A DNA stretch of 64,000 bases from Flavobacteriaceae bacterium (GTDB lineage Bacteria > Bacteroidota > Bacteroidia > Flavobacteriales > Flavobacteriaceae), in contig JANRDC010000015.1 in the NCBI GenBank assembly GCA_030726725.1, forward strand, positions 30,485-94,484, in the 5' to 3' direction. Each line of letters begins with the position of its first letter. Position 1 is the first letter of the stretch. This document shows, one piece after another, positions 1-8,318 of this stretch. The translations under genes were made by a program, and so were the position numbers. A model generated the notes under the pieces. The model was not told the DNA's origin. It made no database searches and was given only the letters and a program-made list of their open reading frames with translations.

Positions 1-54
1 GCCATCCATGTCGGAAACCACCAACTTAACTTGAGATAGATTTGGTATAAGCAT
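1..54 (-). CDS. HAD-superfamily (Cof-like) phosphatase, N-terminal fragment cut by window edge
   Basis: Reading leftward from an ATG at 54, the minus strand encodes MLIPNLSQVKLVVSDMDG before the window ends. A run of hydrophobic residues followed by D-x-D-G is HAD motif I: the first Asp is the nucleophile and the second the general acid. The lysine and hydrophobic residues just before it and the very short N-terminus resemble Cof-type sugar-phosphate or flavin phosphatases. Only 18 residues are visible, so substrate and subclass cannot be judged. The gene lies just beyond the terminator of the ribosomal protein operon, so it is probably a separate transcription unit or is reached by readthrough. 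Confidence 0.6.
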   Translation of the reverse strand, partial: MLIPNLSQVKLVVSDMDG

Positions 55-67
55 GGGACAAGGATAT

Positions 68-99
68 AAAAAAACCCGCGCATAGCGCAGGTTTTTTTC
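68..99 (-). terminator. Rho-independent terminator of the thrS-infC-rpmI-rplT operon
   Basis: A hairpin with GCGC/GCGC and ACC/GGT arms around an ATA loop (one C-A mismatch) is followed on the minus strand by a T-run. It lies about 20 bases after the rplT stop codon and before the next minus-strand gene. Confidence 0.75.
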
Positions 100-119
100 A
101 GTGAGTTGGTTATAGACTT

Positions 120-467
120 CTATTTGTTGATTTGATCCACTACAGCTTTAAAAGCTTCTGGGTGGTTCATCGCTAGATCGGCCAATACCTTTCTGTTTAG
201 CTCGATGTTGTGCGCCTTGGCTTTGCCCATAAAGACAGAGTAAGACATACCGTGCAAACGAGCTCCAGCATTGATACGGGTGATCCAAAGTCCCCTAAAT
301 GATCTTTTCTTGTTTCTGCGGTCTCTGTATGCGTATAGCATCGCTTTTTCAACCGCGTTTTTAGCAACAGTCCAAACGTTCTTTCTTCTTCCGAAGAAAC
401 CTTTGGCTTGTTTCATGAAATTTTTTCTGCGTGCCCTTGAGGCAACTGCGTTTACTGATCTTGGCAT
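120..467 (-). CDS. rplT: 50S ribosomal protein L20
   Basis: Ribosomal protein L20 binds 23S rRNA early and is needed for assembly of the large subunit. The 115-residue product has the expected length and the strongly basic N-terminal helix (MPRSVN start, RRKNF and GFFGRRKN motifs), followed by the compact C-terminal domain with the ITRINAG segment. It is the last gene of the classical infC-rpmI-rplT cluster. The 78-base spacer between rpmI and rplT is longer than the other spacers of the operon and contains a small CCTG/CAGG hairpin; in other phyla L20 or L20-leader RNAs feed back on this operon, but nothing here is strong enough to call a regulatory RNA. Confidence 0.97.
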   Translation of the reverse strand: MPRSVNAVASRARRKNFMKQAKGFFGRRKNVWTVAKNAVEKAMLYAYRDRRNKKRSFRGLWITRINAGARLHGMSYSVFMGKAKAHNIELNRKVLADLAMNHPEAFKAVVDQINK

Positions 468-545
468 AGTAGTTTGTTTTTTTGTAGCAGGCGGCTTGTG
501 CTCTTGTTAGGGCCTGGCTCCAGGGTTAGACATTACCGATTTGGA

Positions 546-743
546 TTATTTTAATCCCAATTGCTCTTTGATGCTGTTCACATCAGACTCGTGTACCAAG
601 CCTGAGTGTGTCAACGCCAATTTGCGTTTTTTTGATTTTTTGGTCAAGATGTGGCTCTTAAAAGCGTGCTTTCTCTTGATCTTTCCAGATCCGGTCACCA
701 CGAAGCGTTTCTTGGCGCTGGACTTAGTTTTGATTTTAGGCAT
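546..743 (-). CDS. rpmI: 50S ribosomal protein L35
   Basis: This small basic protein of the large ribosomal subunit is 65 residues long, the normal length. It begins [14 protein letters not shown] and contains the KRKHAFKSH and KRKLAL basic segments typical of L35. It sits 25 bases downstream of infC and 78 bases upstream of rplT, the order found in most bacteria, so it is cotranscribed with them. Confidence 0.97.
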   Translation of the reverse strand: MPKIKTKSSAKKRFVVTGSGKIKRKHAFKSHILTKKSKKRKLALTHSGLVHESDVNSIKEQLGLK

Positions 744-768
744 CTTTTTTATTTAGGGTTAAACTCAC

Positions 769-1323
769 TTACTTTTTTACTTTCGGGGCGAGGAACATGG
801 TCATTCTCTTCCCTTCTAACTTGGGCATTTGCTCTACTTTTCCAAGTTCTTCCAACTCGGATGCCAGTTTGAGCAATAAAATCTCACCTTGGTCTTTGTA
901 GATGATTGAACGTCCTTTAAAAAACACATAAGCCTTTAATTTCGCACCTTCCTTAAGAAAGCTCTCGGCGTGTTTCTTCTTAAAGTTGTAATCGTGGTCA
1001 TCGGTTTGTGGACCGAATCTGATTTCCTTGATCACTACTTTAGTGGCTTTAGCTTTTAGGGCTTTGTCCCGCTTCTTCTGTTCGTACAAGAATTTCTTGT
1101 AGTCTAGGATCTTGCACACTGGAGGTGCTGCATTGGGGGAAATTTCCACCAAATCCAGCTCGAGTTCCTCTGCTTTTTGGAGGGCGTCTCTCAATGTGTA
1201 TATGCCCACTTCAATGTTGTCCCCCACAAGTCGCACGTTTGGTGCGGTGATGCGTTGGTTGATGTTGTGAAGGTCTTTGTTTTCCTTCCTGGGCTGGGGC
1301 GTAAAGCGTTTACGTATGGCTAT
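769..1323 (-). CDS. infC: Translation initiation factor IF-3, probable ATA start codon
   Basis: IF-3 binds the 30S subunit, prevents premature 50S joining and proofreads the start codon and initiator tRNA. An in-frame GTG at 1236 begins inside the protein: the GTG encodes the Val of the conserved NVRLVGDN segment. Extending upstream in frame gives [20 protein letters not shown] followed by NQRITAPN, the expected IF-3 N-terminal domain, and the only plausible start is the ATA at 1323-1321, preceded two codons earlier by a stop. No ATG, GTG or TTG occurs in that N-terminal part. Length is then 184 residues, normal for Bacteroidota. The C-terminal domain includes [15 protein letters not shown] rare start in infC is a known autoregulatory device (AUU in E. 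coli). The gene begins 24 bases after the thrS stop. Confidence 0.92.
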   Translation of the reverse strand: MAIRKRFTPQPRKENKDLHNINQRITAPNVRLVGDNIEVGIYTLRDALQKAEELELDLVEISPNAAPPVCKILDYKKFLYEQKKRDKALKAKATKVVIKEIRFGPQTDDHDYNFKKKHAESFLKEGAKLKAYVFFKGRSIIYKDQGEILLLKLASELEELGKVEQMPKLEGKRMTMFLAPKVKK

Positions 1324-1347
1324 GGCTCAATAAATTTAGTTCAACTT

Positions 1348-3294
1348 CTATTTAAACGACTTCAAGGTCGATTTTATCTCTTGGTCAATGGTCGAGACGA
1401 ATGCCTCGAGGGTGATGCTTCCCAAAGATTCACCACCGTGTTTGCGCACGGAGATGGTTTGGTCTTGTGTTTCTTGGTCACCTACAATAATCATGAAAGG
1501 AACCTTGCTCATTTCCGCTTCTCGGATTTTCTTGCCAATGGTCTCGTTTCTAGCGTCAATGAGGCCGCGAATTTCGTGATTTTCTAGGGAATTTAAAACT
1601 TTTTCAGCATATTTTTCGTGTTTCTCGCTCACAGGCAAGACCATCACCTGATTTGGGGTCAGCCACAAGGGGAAATTTCCTCCCGTATGCTCCAATAAAA
1701 GGGCGATAAAACGCTCCATGGAACCAAAAGGAGCCCGGTGGATCATGACAGGTCGGTGAAGTTCGTTGTCGCTTCCTTTGTAGGTTAGATCAAAACGCTC
1801 AGGCAGGTTGTAATCCACCTGAATGGTGCCGAGTTGCCATTGTCTACCCAGGGCATCGCTGACCATAAAGTCTAGTTTTGGCCCGTAGAAAGCCGCTTCT
1901 CCGGGTTCAATCACATAATCAAGCCCTTTTTCTTGCGCGGCATTGATAATGGACTGTTCTGCTTTTTCCCAGTTTTCAGGACTTCCGATATATTTTTCTG
2001 GTTGACTCAGGTCGCGAACAGAAACCTGGGCCCTAAAGTTGTCAAACCCAAGCGAATTCAACACGTAAAGCGACAGATCAATCACGTTTTTAAATTCCTG
2101 ATCCAACTGTTCAGGGGTGCAAAATATGTGGGCATCATCCTGAGTAAAGCCACGCACCCTAGTCAGACCGTGCAGCTCTCCACTTTGTTCGTACCGGTAA
2201 ACAGTCCCAAACTCAGCATACCTTTTGGGGAGCTCTTTGTAGCTAAATGGCTTGGTGTTATAGATTTCACAGTGGTGTGGACAGTTCATGGGTTTTAACA
2301 AAAACTCCTCATCCAACTTAGGTGTTTTAATCGGCTGAAAACTATCTGCACCGTATTTAGCGTAGTGACCTGAGGTTACATAGAGCTCTTTTTGGCCGAT
2401 ATGTGGGGTGACCACCATCTCATATCCCGCCTTTTTCTGGGCTTGTTTTAGAAAGTCCTCCAACCGAGCGCGCAACGCAGCTCCTTTGGGTAACCAAAGC
2501 GGAAGTCCAGGACCTACTTTTTGAGAAAAGGTGAACAATTCAAGTTCTTTCCCCAGTTTTCTGTGGTCTCTTTTTTTTGCTTCTTCTAGCAATGCCAGAT
2601 AATCGGTTAAATCTTTTTGTTTGGGGAAGGAGATCCCATAAATTCTGGTGAGTTGTTTTTTCTGTTCGTCCCCCCTCCAGTAAGCCCCTGCAACGCTTAG
2701 GATTTTAAACGCTTTTACCCATCCAGTATGGGGCAAATGCCCTCCGCGACACAAGTCGGTAAACACGTCGTGGTCGCAAAACGTAATCGTGCCATCGGCT
2801 AAATTTTCGATCAGCTCTACCTTAAACTCGTTTCCTTCAGCGTTGTATTTTTTTAAAGCATCAGCTTTAGAAACTGCGCGCATCGAAAAAGGGTGCTTCC
2901 CTTTAGCGATTTCCAGCGCTTTTTGCTCAATCGATTCAAAGTCTTTGTCTGAGATGACCTGACCCTCTGGAAGATCCACGTCGTAATAAAACCCTTGGTC
3001 AATCGCAGGGCCAATGGTCAATTTAACGCCAGGATATAGGCTTTCCAAGGCTTGTGCCAAAATGTGGGCGGAAGAGTGCCAGAAAGCTTTTTTGCCCTCC
3101 TTGTCATTCCACGTATACAGCACCAAGGATCCTGAAGCAGTTAACGGTGTTGCGCTTTCGATGATTTGACCGTTAAACGATGCGGAAAGCACATTGCGCG
3201 CCAGTCCTTCACTGATGCTCGTCGCAACATCCATGGGAGTTACGCCGGGCGCATAGGAACGAACACTTGAATCTGGGAGAGTAATTTCAATCAT
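1348..3294 (-). CDS. thrS: Threonyl-tRNA synthetase
   Basis: ThrS charges tRNA-Thr and edits mis-serylated tRNA. The 648-residue protein has the full domain set: TGS domain (about 1-62), the N2 editing domain with an H-x3-H motif (HSSAH) and the downstream C-R-G-G-H, then the class II catalytic core with the zinc ligand Cys in [10 protein letters not shown], motif 2 around [18 protein letters not shown], motif 3 with [11 protein letters not shown], and a C-terminal anticodon-binding domain. The ATG at 3294 is preceded by a good Bacteroidota promoter. It is the first gene of the thrS-infC-rpmI-rplT operon. Confidence 0.97.
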   Translation of the reverse strand: MIEITLPDSSVRSYAPGVTPMDVATSISEGLARNVLSASFNGQIIESATPLTASGSLVLYTWNDKEGKKAFWHSSAHILAQALESLYPGVKLTIGPAIDQGFYYDVDLPEGQVISDKDFESIEQKALEIAKGKHPFSMRAVSKADALKKYNAEGNEFKVELIENLADGTITFCDHDVFTDLCRGGHLPHTGWVKAFKILSVAGAYWRGDEQKKQLTRIYGISFPKQKDLTDYLALLEEAKKRDHRKLGKELELFTFSQKVGPGLPLWLPKGAALRARLEDFLKQAQKKAGYEMVVTPHIGQKELYVTSGHYAKYGADSFQPIKTPKLDEEFLLKPMNCPHHCEIYNTKPFSYKELPKRYAEFGTVYRYEQSGELHGLTRVRGFTQDDAHIFCTPEQLDQEFKNVIDLSLYVLNSLGFDNFRAQVSVRDLSQPEKYIGSPENWEKAEQSIINAAQEKGLDYVIEPGEAAFYGPKLDFMVSDALGRQWQLGTIQVDYNLPERFDLTYKGSDNELHRPVMIHRAPFGSMERFIALLLEHTGGNFPLWLTPNQVMVLPVSEKHEKYAEKVLNSLENHEIRGLIDARNETIGKKIREAEMSKVPFMIIVGDQETQDQTISVRKHGGESLGSITLEAFVSTIDQEIKSTLKSFK

Positions 3295-3313
3295 GAATCA
3301 TGGGATTGGGCGA

Positions 3314-3344
3314 CAAATATACCACCTTGTCCTTATCCCACCAA
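3314..3344 (-). promoter_or_regulatory. Promoter of thrS operon (TTG-N20-TATATTTG)
   Basis: On the minus strand a TTG (3344-3342) is followed after 20 bases by TATATTTG (3321-3314), a perfect match to the Bacteroidota -33/-7 pattern TTG and TAnnTTTG. The predicted start lies roughly 15 bases upstream of the thrS ATG. The -33 half overlaps the end of the ZIP transporter gene, which supports thrS being a separate transcription unit. Confidence 0.65.
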
Positions 3345-4007
3345 GTAGCCTAGGGCAAATCCCCCAAGGATTACTGCAAATTTTCTGAGGTTAAATCGAT
3401 GTCCATCAGAACTTTCAAACAGGATCACGGTGGCGATGTGCAGTAAAATACCCACAGCCAGCGCATTGAGGTAATTGTTCCAGTGTTCCGGCCATAAAGA
3501 TTGGCCTGATAAAAAACTGCCTAAAGGGGTCATTATTGAAAACAGGCCTATAGCCCACAGGGACGAAAACTTGGGGGCTTTTGACTCCATGAGCAACAGA
3601 GACAGCGCTAGTGCAATGGTAAATTTATGAACCAATACGCCCCAAAAAAGTCCGGTGAGCCCCCCCAGGGGAATGCCTTCTAAAAATGCGTGTATGCACA
3701 GACTCCCGATGACCAGCCAAGGCACTTTGCCAGAGTGTCCGTGGAGGTGGGTGTGTCCGTGCTCAGCTCCCTGAGACAAATATTCCAAAGAGAGCTGAAG
3801 CAGGATGCCTAGCGACAAAAACAGGCCAATACTTTTATGATCCCCACCGGTGTACAGTTCCGGAAGCATCTCAAAGATCAATGTCGACAACAAGAACGCT
3901 CCGCTGAAGGAAAGTCCCAAAGAAATCAACGGAGCTGATTTGGATATTCTTGTGCGCACGGCCAAGTAACCCAGCCAAACAACCAAAATGGGAAAAATAA
4001 TCAACAT
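3333..4007 (-). CDS. ZIP family divalent metal transporter
   Basis: ZIP proteins carry Zn, Fe or other divalent metals across the inner membrane toward the cytoplasm. Starting at the ATG at 4007 (MLIIFPIL) gives 224 residues and about seven hydrophobic segments; a reading frame open further upstream would overlap the divergent gene and add non-family sequence, so it was rejected. A His-rich cytoplasmic loop (EHGHTHLHGHSG) is followed by the TM4 metal motif H-A-F-L-E-G-I-P. In TM5 the usual H-K-x-x-E is H-K-F-T-I, so the second acidic ligand is missing, as I recall for some Bacteroidota members. The metal cannot be predicted. It is divergent from the rRNA methyltransferase gene. Confidence 0.85.
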   Translation of the reverse strand: MLIIFPILVVWLGYLAVRTRISKSAPLISLGLSFSGAFLLSTLIFEMLPELYTGGDHKSIGLFLSLGILLQLSLEYLSQGAEHGHTHLHGHSGKVPWLVIGSLCIHAFLEGIPLGGLTGLFWGVLVHKFTIALALSLLLMESKAPKFSSLWAIGLFSIMTPLGSFLSGQSLWPEHWNNYLNALAVGILLHIATVILFESSDGHRFNLRKFAVILGGFALGYLVG

Positions 4008-4041
4008 AGATGGGCACTGCTGCCAAGCGGAATAAAGCGGC

Positions 4042-4073
4042 TTGGTATGCCGGGTAAAATTAGTGTATTTTTG
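4042..4073 (+). promoter_or_regulatory. Promoter of rlmL-like gene (TTG-N21-TATTTTTG)
   Basis: TTG at 4042-4044 and TATTTTTG at 4066-4073 are separated by 21 bases, matching the Bacteroidota pattern. The ATG at 4092 follows 18 bases after the -7 box. Confidence 0.55.
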
Positions 4074-4091
4074 CGGGAGTATAATCAGCAG

Positions 4092-5276
4092 ATGAAGCAA
4101 GAAAATTACCCCATGGTAGCCAAAACCCTGCACGGGTTTGAAGAAATATGTGCCCAAGAGCTGCGCCAACTAGGTGCGTCTAAAGTGGAAATTGGGGTCC
4201 GCAGTGTGCGTTTCGACGGTGATTTAGGCTTTATGTACAAGGCCAACCTCAATCTGAGGACGGCCATCAAGATTGTGAAACCAATCGCCCAATTTACGCT
4301 GAATAACCAGGAAGACCTCCCCCGAAAAATGGACCAGATTGACTGGAGCCAGTGGTTGACTGTCGACCAAAGTTTTGCCATTGATACGACACTTAATTCT
4401 GAGATATTTACCCATTCACTGTTTGTATCTCAAAAAGCCAAAGACGCTATTGTCGATCAGTTTAGAAAAAAAACAGGTAAACGTCCCGACGTCGACTTAC
4501 AGTTCCCTGACCTGAGGCTCAACATCCACATACAGCAAAACCAATGCACGGTTTCCCTAGACAGTTCTGGGAAGTCGTTACACCAAAGAGGGTACCGTAC
4601 CGCGACCAATATAGCGCCGATCAACGAGGTGTTGGCCGCGGGGATTTTGTTGCTGAGCGGTTGGAAAGGGCAGACCCCATTTTTAGATCCTATGTGTGGA
4701 TCAGGCACGTTTTTGGTGGAGGCAGCTATGATTGCTTGCAATATTCCGGCCAATATCAATCGAAAAGAATTTGCCTTTGAGAAATGGGCAGATTTTGACG
4801 AGGCTCTTTGGGAGAAAATCACAGAAGTAAGCTTAAAGAGAACACGGGAATACCCGTTTAAATTGGTCGGCTACGACAAAGCGCCTTCCGCAGTGCGCAA
4901 AGCTTTGGACAATGTGGCCAATGCCCATTTATCTGAGTTTATCGAGGTGCGTCAAGCCAATTTTTTTACCTCTGAAAAAGAGGTGACAGGCCCTTTACAC
5001 CTGGTGTTTAATCCGCCTTATGGTGAGCGATTGGACATTGAAATGGAGTCGTTTTACAAGGATATTGGCGATACCCTGAAAAAAAATTATCCGCAAACTG
5101 ACGCCTGGATGATCACCTCTAATTTGGAGGCCTTAAAACACGTAGGTCTTCGCCCCACGGCTAAAATCAAGTTATTTAACAGTCATTTGGAGTCCAGATT
5201 AGTACATTATCCCATGTACTCGGGAAGCAAACGAACAAAATTTCAAATCCATGAAGGCCAAGGCACTGATCTTTAA
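4092..5276 (+). CDS. rlmL: THUMP-domain class I SAM methyltransferase, RlmL-type 23S rRNA guanine-N2 methyltransferase
   Basis: This 394-residue protein resembles the N-terminal half of E. coli RlmKL, which makes m2G2445 in 23S rRNA; the RlmK half is absent, as in many bacteria. A THUMP RNA-binding domain occupies about residues 45-155 after the HGFEEICAQEL start region. The Rossmann methyltransferase follows with the SAM loop DPMCGSGTFLVEAA and the catalytic N-P-P-Y in FNPPYGERL, typical of exocyclic amine methylation. I chose the ATG at 4092 (MKQENYPM) because the upstream in-frame sequence overlaps the promoter; the ATG at 4113 is an alternative. The 3' end overlaps a small membrane protein gene by 26 bases. 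Confidence 0.88.
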   Translation: MKQENYPMVAKTLHGFEEICAQELRQLGASKVEIGVRSVRFDGDLGFMYKANLNLRTAIKIVKPIAQFTLNNQEDLPRKMDQIDWSQWLTVDQSFAIDTTLNSEIFTHSLFVSQKAKDAIVDQFRKKTGKRPDVDLQFPDLRLNIHIQQNQCTVSLDSSGKSLHQRGYRTATNIAPINEVLAAGILLLSGWKGQTPFLDPMCGSGTFLVEAAMIACNIPANINRKEFAFEKWADFDEALWEKITEVSLKRTREYPFKLVGYDKAPSAVRKALDNVANAHLSEFIEVRQANFFTSEKEVTGPLHLVFNPPYGERLDIEMESFYKDIGDTLKKNYPQTDAWMITSNLEALKHVGLRPTAKIKLFNSHLESRLVHYPMYSGSKRTKFQIHEGQGTDL

Positions 5277-5478
5277 TTTTCTAGGCTTTACTTTTTTATT
5301 CCTTTCATTTCGGTTTTTAGCACTTTGGCTTTACCCGACAGAAAATATATTTCCGATAGTAATTGCCGCCGTATTGGCCAATGTTTTGGCGCCAAAATTC
5401 GGAGTAGTGGAGGATAAAGAAGGAAAAAAAATGATGATGAAGTGGCTTTTGATCAAAGGTATTCGACAGATCAAATAA
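5251..5478 (+). CDS. Small two-segment membrane protein, unknown function
   Basis: This 75-residue protein has two hydrophobic segments (about 7-27 and 33-50) and a basic C-terminal tail ending in LIKGIRQIK, so it is predicted to be an inner-membrane protein with a short charged tail. It overlaps the end of the rRNA methyltransferase gene by 26 bases in another frame and is probably translationally coupled to it. I do not recognise a named family; I recall similar short proteins beside THUMP methyltransferases in flavobacteria. Its stop codon directly abuts the stop codon of the convergent downstream gene. Confidence 0.75.
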   Translation: MKAKALIFNFLGFTFLFLSFRFLALWLYPTENIFPIVIAAVLANVLAPKFGVVEDKEGKKMMMKWLLIKGIRQIK

Positions 5479-6297
5479 TTAAAATCCACTATCTCTAAAA
5501 CCGGATTGCCCCATATTCCTAGATCCAGAGAAGGGATCTTCTGCTCCGGATTCCAGCATCGGTTTTTTCTTGCGGTACACTTTAGGTCGCTGAAACAGCG
5601 GAACTAAATAACTCAATTGGTATTGATAACTACTGCCAAAACGGGCATCATCAGTCACTGAATTGAAACCGGGGATCCAGTGGTTTGGCGCATTGACTTG
5701 TTTCTGGGCGGACAACAGATAACCCAGTCGAACACTGCCGCTTAAGTATACGTTTTTAATCAGTTCGGCTTTAATGCCCACCACTGCTTCTATCCATTGG
5801 GCGGTTAACCCGCTGACCGGATCTGGAATTTCTAGTGCAGCAGCGTATTGCTGGGGGTGCCAATAGCGGTTCGTATCATACCACATCATCGACTCGGTGG
5901 TCACCTCATATTGAGCGCTGGCCAATCTAAAACCTCCAAAAATCATGTTGTTCATCCCAAACCAATTGTCGTATAGATTGATGTCTAAACCAGCCTTGAG
6001 GTAGGTTCCCTTGGGTGTCCATACATAGCTGTCCTCCTCAAGTGTGATGGCTTCTTGACCCAATTCAACAGCCAGGTAACGAAAGCCGCCAATGCGCAGA
6101 TCAGCACTGATTTCATTTCCGGTATAACCCTCTTTGGTTTGGGAGCGCAGTATTTTTGCCGCATCGATTCCCACCCTTAACCCATAGGGTTCCATAGGAG
6201 GAACAGTATCTTTGGACACGGTATCCTGTGCCCATAGACCCATTACCCACAAACAAGTTACCCACCTAGTGATAGATGATCGTATGTATGCTTTCAT
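5479..6297 (-). CDS. DUF6048-like envelope protein with signal peptide
   Basis: The 272-residue protein starts with a basic-hydrophobic signal sequence ending near GLWAQD and continues with alternating beta-strand-like segments rich in Tyr, Gly and Trp, suggesting a small outer-membrane or periplasmic beta-barrel. Order and content match the DUF6048 family that I recall downstream of rlmD and a DUF6452 lipoprotein in flavobacteria. It overlaps the DUF6452 gene by 32 bases, so the three genes form an operon. The C-terminal tail (GSRNMGQSGFRDSGF) is low complexity. Function is unknown. Confidence 0.75.
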   Translation of the reverse strand: MKAYIRSSITRWVTCLWVMGLWAQDTVSKDTVPPMEPYGLRVGIDAAKILRSQTKEGYTGNEISADLRIGGFRYLAVELGQEAITLEEDSYVWTPKGTYLKAGLDINLYDNWFGMNNMIFGGFRLASAQYEVTTESMMWYDTNRYWHPQQYAAALEIPDPVSGLTAQWIEAVVGIKAELIKNVYLSGSVRLGYLLSAQKQVNAPNHWIPGFNSVTDDARFGSSYQYQLSYLVPLFQRPKVYRKKKPMLESGAEDPFSGSRNMGQSGFRDSGF

Positions 6298-6769
6298 CTT
6301 CAGTAATTTGTGTGGTGGTCCAGGTTACAGACTTGATCCACGATTTATTTTCCCCAGTCCAAGTCCCTTGAACTTCATTGAATTGCGGTATAAAACCACA
6401 GGCTTTTGATAAAAATTTGGGATCTGTACTGTAGGAAATAGAAATTTGTTCCCCAGCACCACTGAGTTGATCGTTTTCCAACACACCAAAGGCGATTAAG
6501 TTGAATGTGGTCTTGTCGTTTGCTGGGTCAATGGGCAGCCATATTTCAGTAGCATCACTGCTGCCAGGTGTAGGGGTAGTGATGGGCTTTGTACTGTTTA
6601 GACCTAGGATCCAAAGTGATTCAGGTGCTTTGGCTAGATCTGGTTGATCCGCATCTCTAAAAGAGATATGCCATCGAGGTGCATCACCAGCGATGCAAAT
6701 ATCATCTTTTTCGCAGCCGACAAGAATCAAAAAAACAAGAGTCAAAAGCCAATAACCAGCAATTCTCAT
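6266..6769 (-). CDS. DUF6452-like lipoprotein
   Basis: This 167-residue protein has a type II signal peptide with lipobox L-V-G-C (Cys19), followed directly by acidic and lysine residues (EKDD), so it should be a lipid-anchored envelope protein. The rest is predicted to be mainly beta-strand, with the CIAGDAPRWHISF start seen in DUF6452. It overlaps rlmD upstream by 4 bases (ATGA) and the DUF6048 gene downstream by 32 bases. The pair probably acts together in the envelope; why it is coupled to an rRNA methyltransferase is not known to me. Confidence 0.75.
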   Translation of the reverse strand: MRIAGYWLLTLVFLILVGCEKDDICIAGDAPRWHISFRDADQPDLAKAPESLWILGLNSTKPITTPTPGSSDATEIWLPIDPANDKTTFNLIAFGVLENDQLSGAGEQISISYSTDPKFLSKACGFIPQFNEVQGTWTGENKSWIKSVTWTTTQITEDESIHTIIYH

Positions 6770-8181
6770 TCCGCTATTTTGGTCAAAAGTACAACATTTT
6801 CCACGTGGTGGGTTTGGGGGAACATATCGACAGACTGGCTGGTGATCAATCGGTATTTTGCACTGAGCAGCTCAATGTCCCTAGCCTGGGTGGCGCTGTT
6901 GCAGCTGACGTAAACAATTTTCTCTGGCCCCATGGCCAATATTTGCGCCACAACATCTGGATGCATACCGGCTCTTGGCGGATCAGTGATCAATACATCA
7001 CAAGTTCCATGCTCCGCCACAAATTCGTCGGTGAGCAGAGATTTCATGTCACCGACAAAGAAATGCACATTGTCAATTTTGTTGCGCAGCGCATTGGCCT
7101 TGGCATCAGCTACCGCATCTGCCACTGACTCAATCCCGATTACTTTTTTCGCAGACTTTGCCACGAATTGAGCAATGGTCCCAGTGCCAGTGTACAAGTC
7201 GTAGACGACTTCAGTCCCGGTGAGACCAGCCATAGATCGCGCGATTTGATACAAGGTGTACGCCTGGGCCGGATTGGTTTGGTAGAAAGATTTAGCTTGA
7301 ATTTTAAAGCTCAACCCCTCCATGGTCTCCAGGATGTGGTCTTGACCGTTATAACACACTAATTCACAATCGTATAGACTATCGTTGGCCTTTTGATTGA
7401 TGGTGTACATCGCAGATTCAATTTGCGGAAATGCCTCCAGCAAATAATCGAATAGTCCCTTGATTTGCCCTTGATTGTCCTCAAAAAACTGAAACAGTAC
7501 CATGACGGCTCCTGCTTGGTTGTTGCGAATCATCAAACTGCGCAAAAGGCCTGTCTGCTGTCGCACATGGTAAAAGGTCAGTCCGTTTTTTAGGGCGTAT
7601 TCCTTCACGGCAAGCCGTATGCTGTTGGAAGGCTCAGGTTGTAAATGACATTCTTTGAGGTCTAGAATTTTATCCCACATGCCAGGAATATGAAATCCTA
7701 AAGCCTCTCGATCTGTAATTTCTTCTGATTGTTTGATTTCGGCATCAGTCAGCCACCTCTGGGCGGAAAATGAAAACTCCATTTTGTTTCGATACCCGTA
7801 GGGCGTTGCGCAGCCTGCAATCGGCAAGGTGTTTAACGGTTGGGTATGTCCGATGCGCTCTATGTTTTGAGCTACTTCTTTTTCTTTGAAATACAACTGT
7901 CTTTCGTAGGACATATTTTGCCATTTACAACCCCCACAAACACCAAAGTGCATGCATTTAGGGGTTGTTCGGTGTGGCGAAGGTGTTTTTAAGGCGGTGA
8001 CTACTCCTTCAAAAAAATTTTTTTTCTTTCGGGTGGTGCGCACATCGACGATATCGCCAGGAACGGCACCTTCTAAAAACACCACTTGTCCATCGGGTGT
8101 TTTGGCCACACTTCGGCCTTTATCTGCAGTATCCACCACAAATAGATCGGTGAAGGTCTGCGGGGTTTTAACTTTTCGCAT
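6766..8181 (-). CDS. rlmD: 23S rRNA (uracil-1939-C5) methyltransferase RlmD
   Basis: RlmD methylates U1939 of 23S rRNA using SAM. The 471-residue protein has an N-terminal TRAM domain, the 4Fe-4S cysteine cluster C-x5-C-G-G-C plus a further Cys in KECHLQPE, a Rossmann SAM domain with DLYTGTGTIAQF, the DPPRAGMH loop, and the catalytic nucleophile in YVSCNSATQARD. I chose the ATG at 8181 (MRKVKTPQ); upstream in-frame sequence covers the promoter. A TAnnTTTG box ends only four bases before this ATG. The two downstream envelope genes overlap it and each other. Confidence 0.93.
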   Translation of the reverse strand: MRKVKTPQTFTDLFVVDTADKGRSVAKTPDGQVVFLEGAVPGDIVDVRTTRKKKNFFEGVVTALKTPSPHRTTPKCMHFGVCGGCKWQNMSYERQLYFKEKEVAQNIERIGHTQPLNTLPIAGCATPYGYRNKMEFSFSAQRWLTDAEIKQSEEITDREALGFHIPGMWDKILDLKECHLQPEPSNSIRLAVKEYALKNGLTFYHVRQQTGLLRSLMIRNNQAGAVMVLFQFFEDNQGQIKGLFDYLLEAFPQIESAMYTINQKANDSLYDCELVCYNGQDHILETMEGLSFKIQAKSFYQTNPAQAYTLYQIARSMAGLTGTEVVYDLYTGTGTIAQFVAKSAKKVIGIESVADAVADAKANALRNKIDNVHFFVGDMKSLLTDEFVAEHGTCDVLITDPPRAGMHPDVVAQILAMGPEKIVYVSCNSATQARDIELLSAKYRLITSQSVDMFPQTHHVENVVLLTKIAE

Positions 8182-8185
8182 GCCC

Positions 8186-8220
8186 CAAAAATAATATCTT
8201 TTTTTGCGAGTGTGGCCCAA
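8186..8220 (-). promoter_or_regulatory. Candidate promoter of rlmD operon, predicted leaderless
   Basis: On the minus strand TATTTTTG (8193-8186) ends four bases before the rlmD ATG, and TTG (8220-8218) lies 24 bases upstream of it, one base beyond the usual 17-23 spacing. If used, transcription would start at or next to the A of the ATG. Confidence 0.45.
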
Positions 8221-8318
8221 AGGGTTTTAATTCATGTTCAATATTTGTAGTTTTACCATGGATGATTTCTCTCCGCAACAAAAGCAGGAATGTCTTAGGT
8301 TGGATCCAATAACAAAAC

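Noticed and set aside
468..545. Possible ribosomal-protein leader RNA between rpmI and rplT
   Set aside because: The 78-base gap has only a small hairpin and no recognisable L20 leader structure.
4008..4169. 54-residue N-terminal extension of the ZIP transporter
   Set aside because: It overlaps the start and promoter of the divergent methyltransferase gene and adds sequence that is not typical of ZIP proteins.
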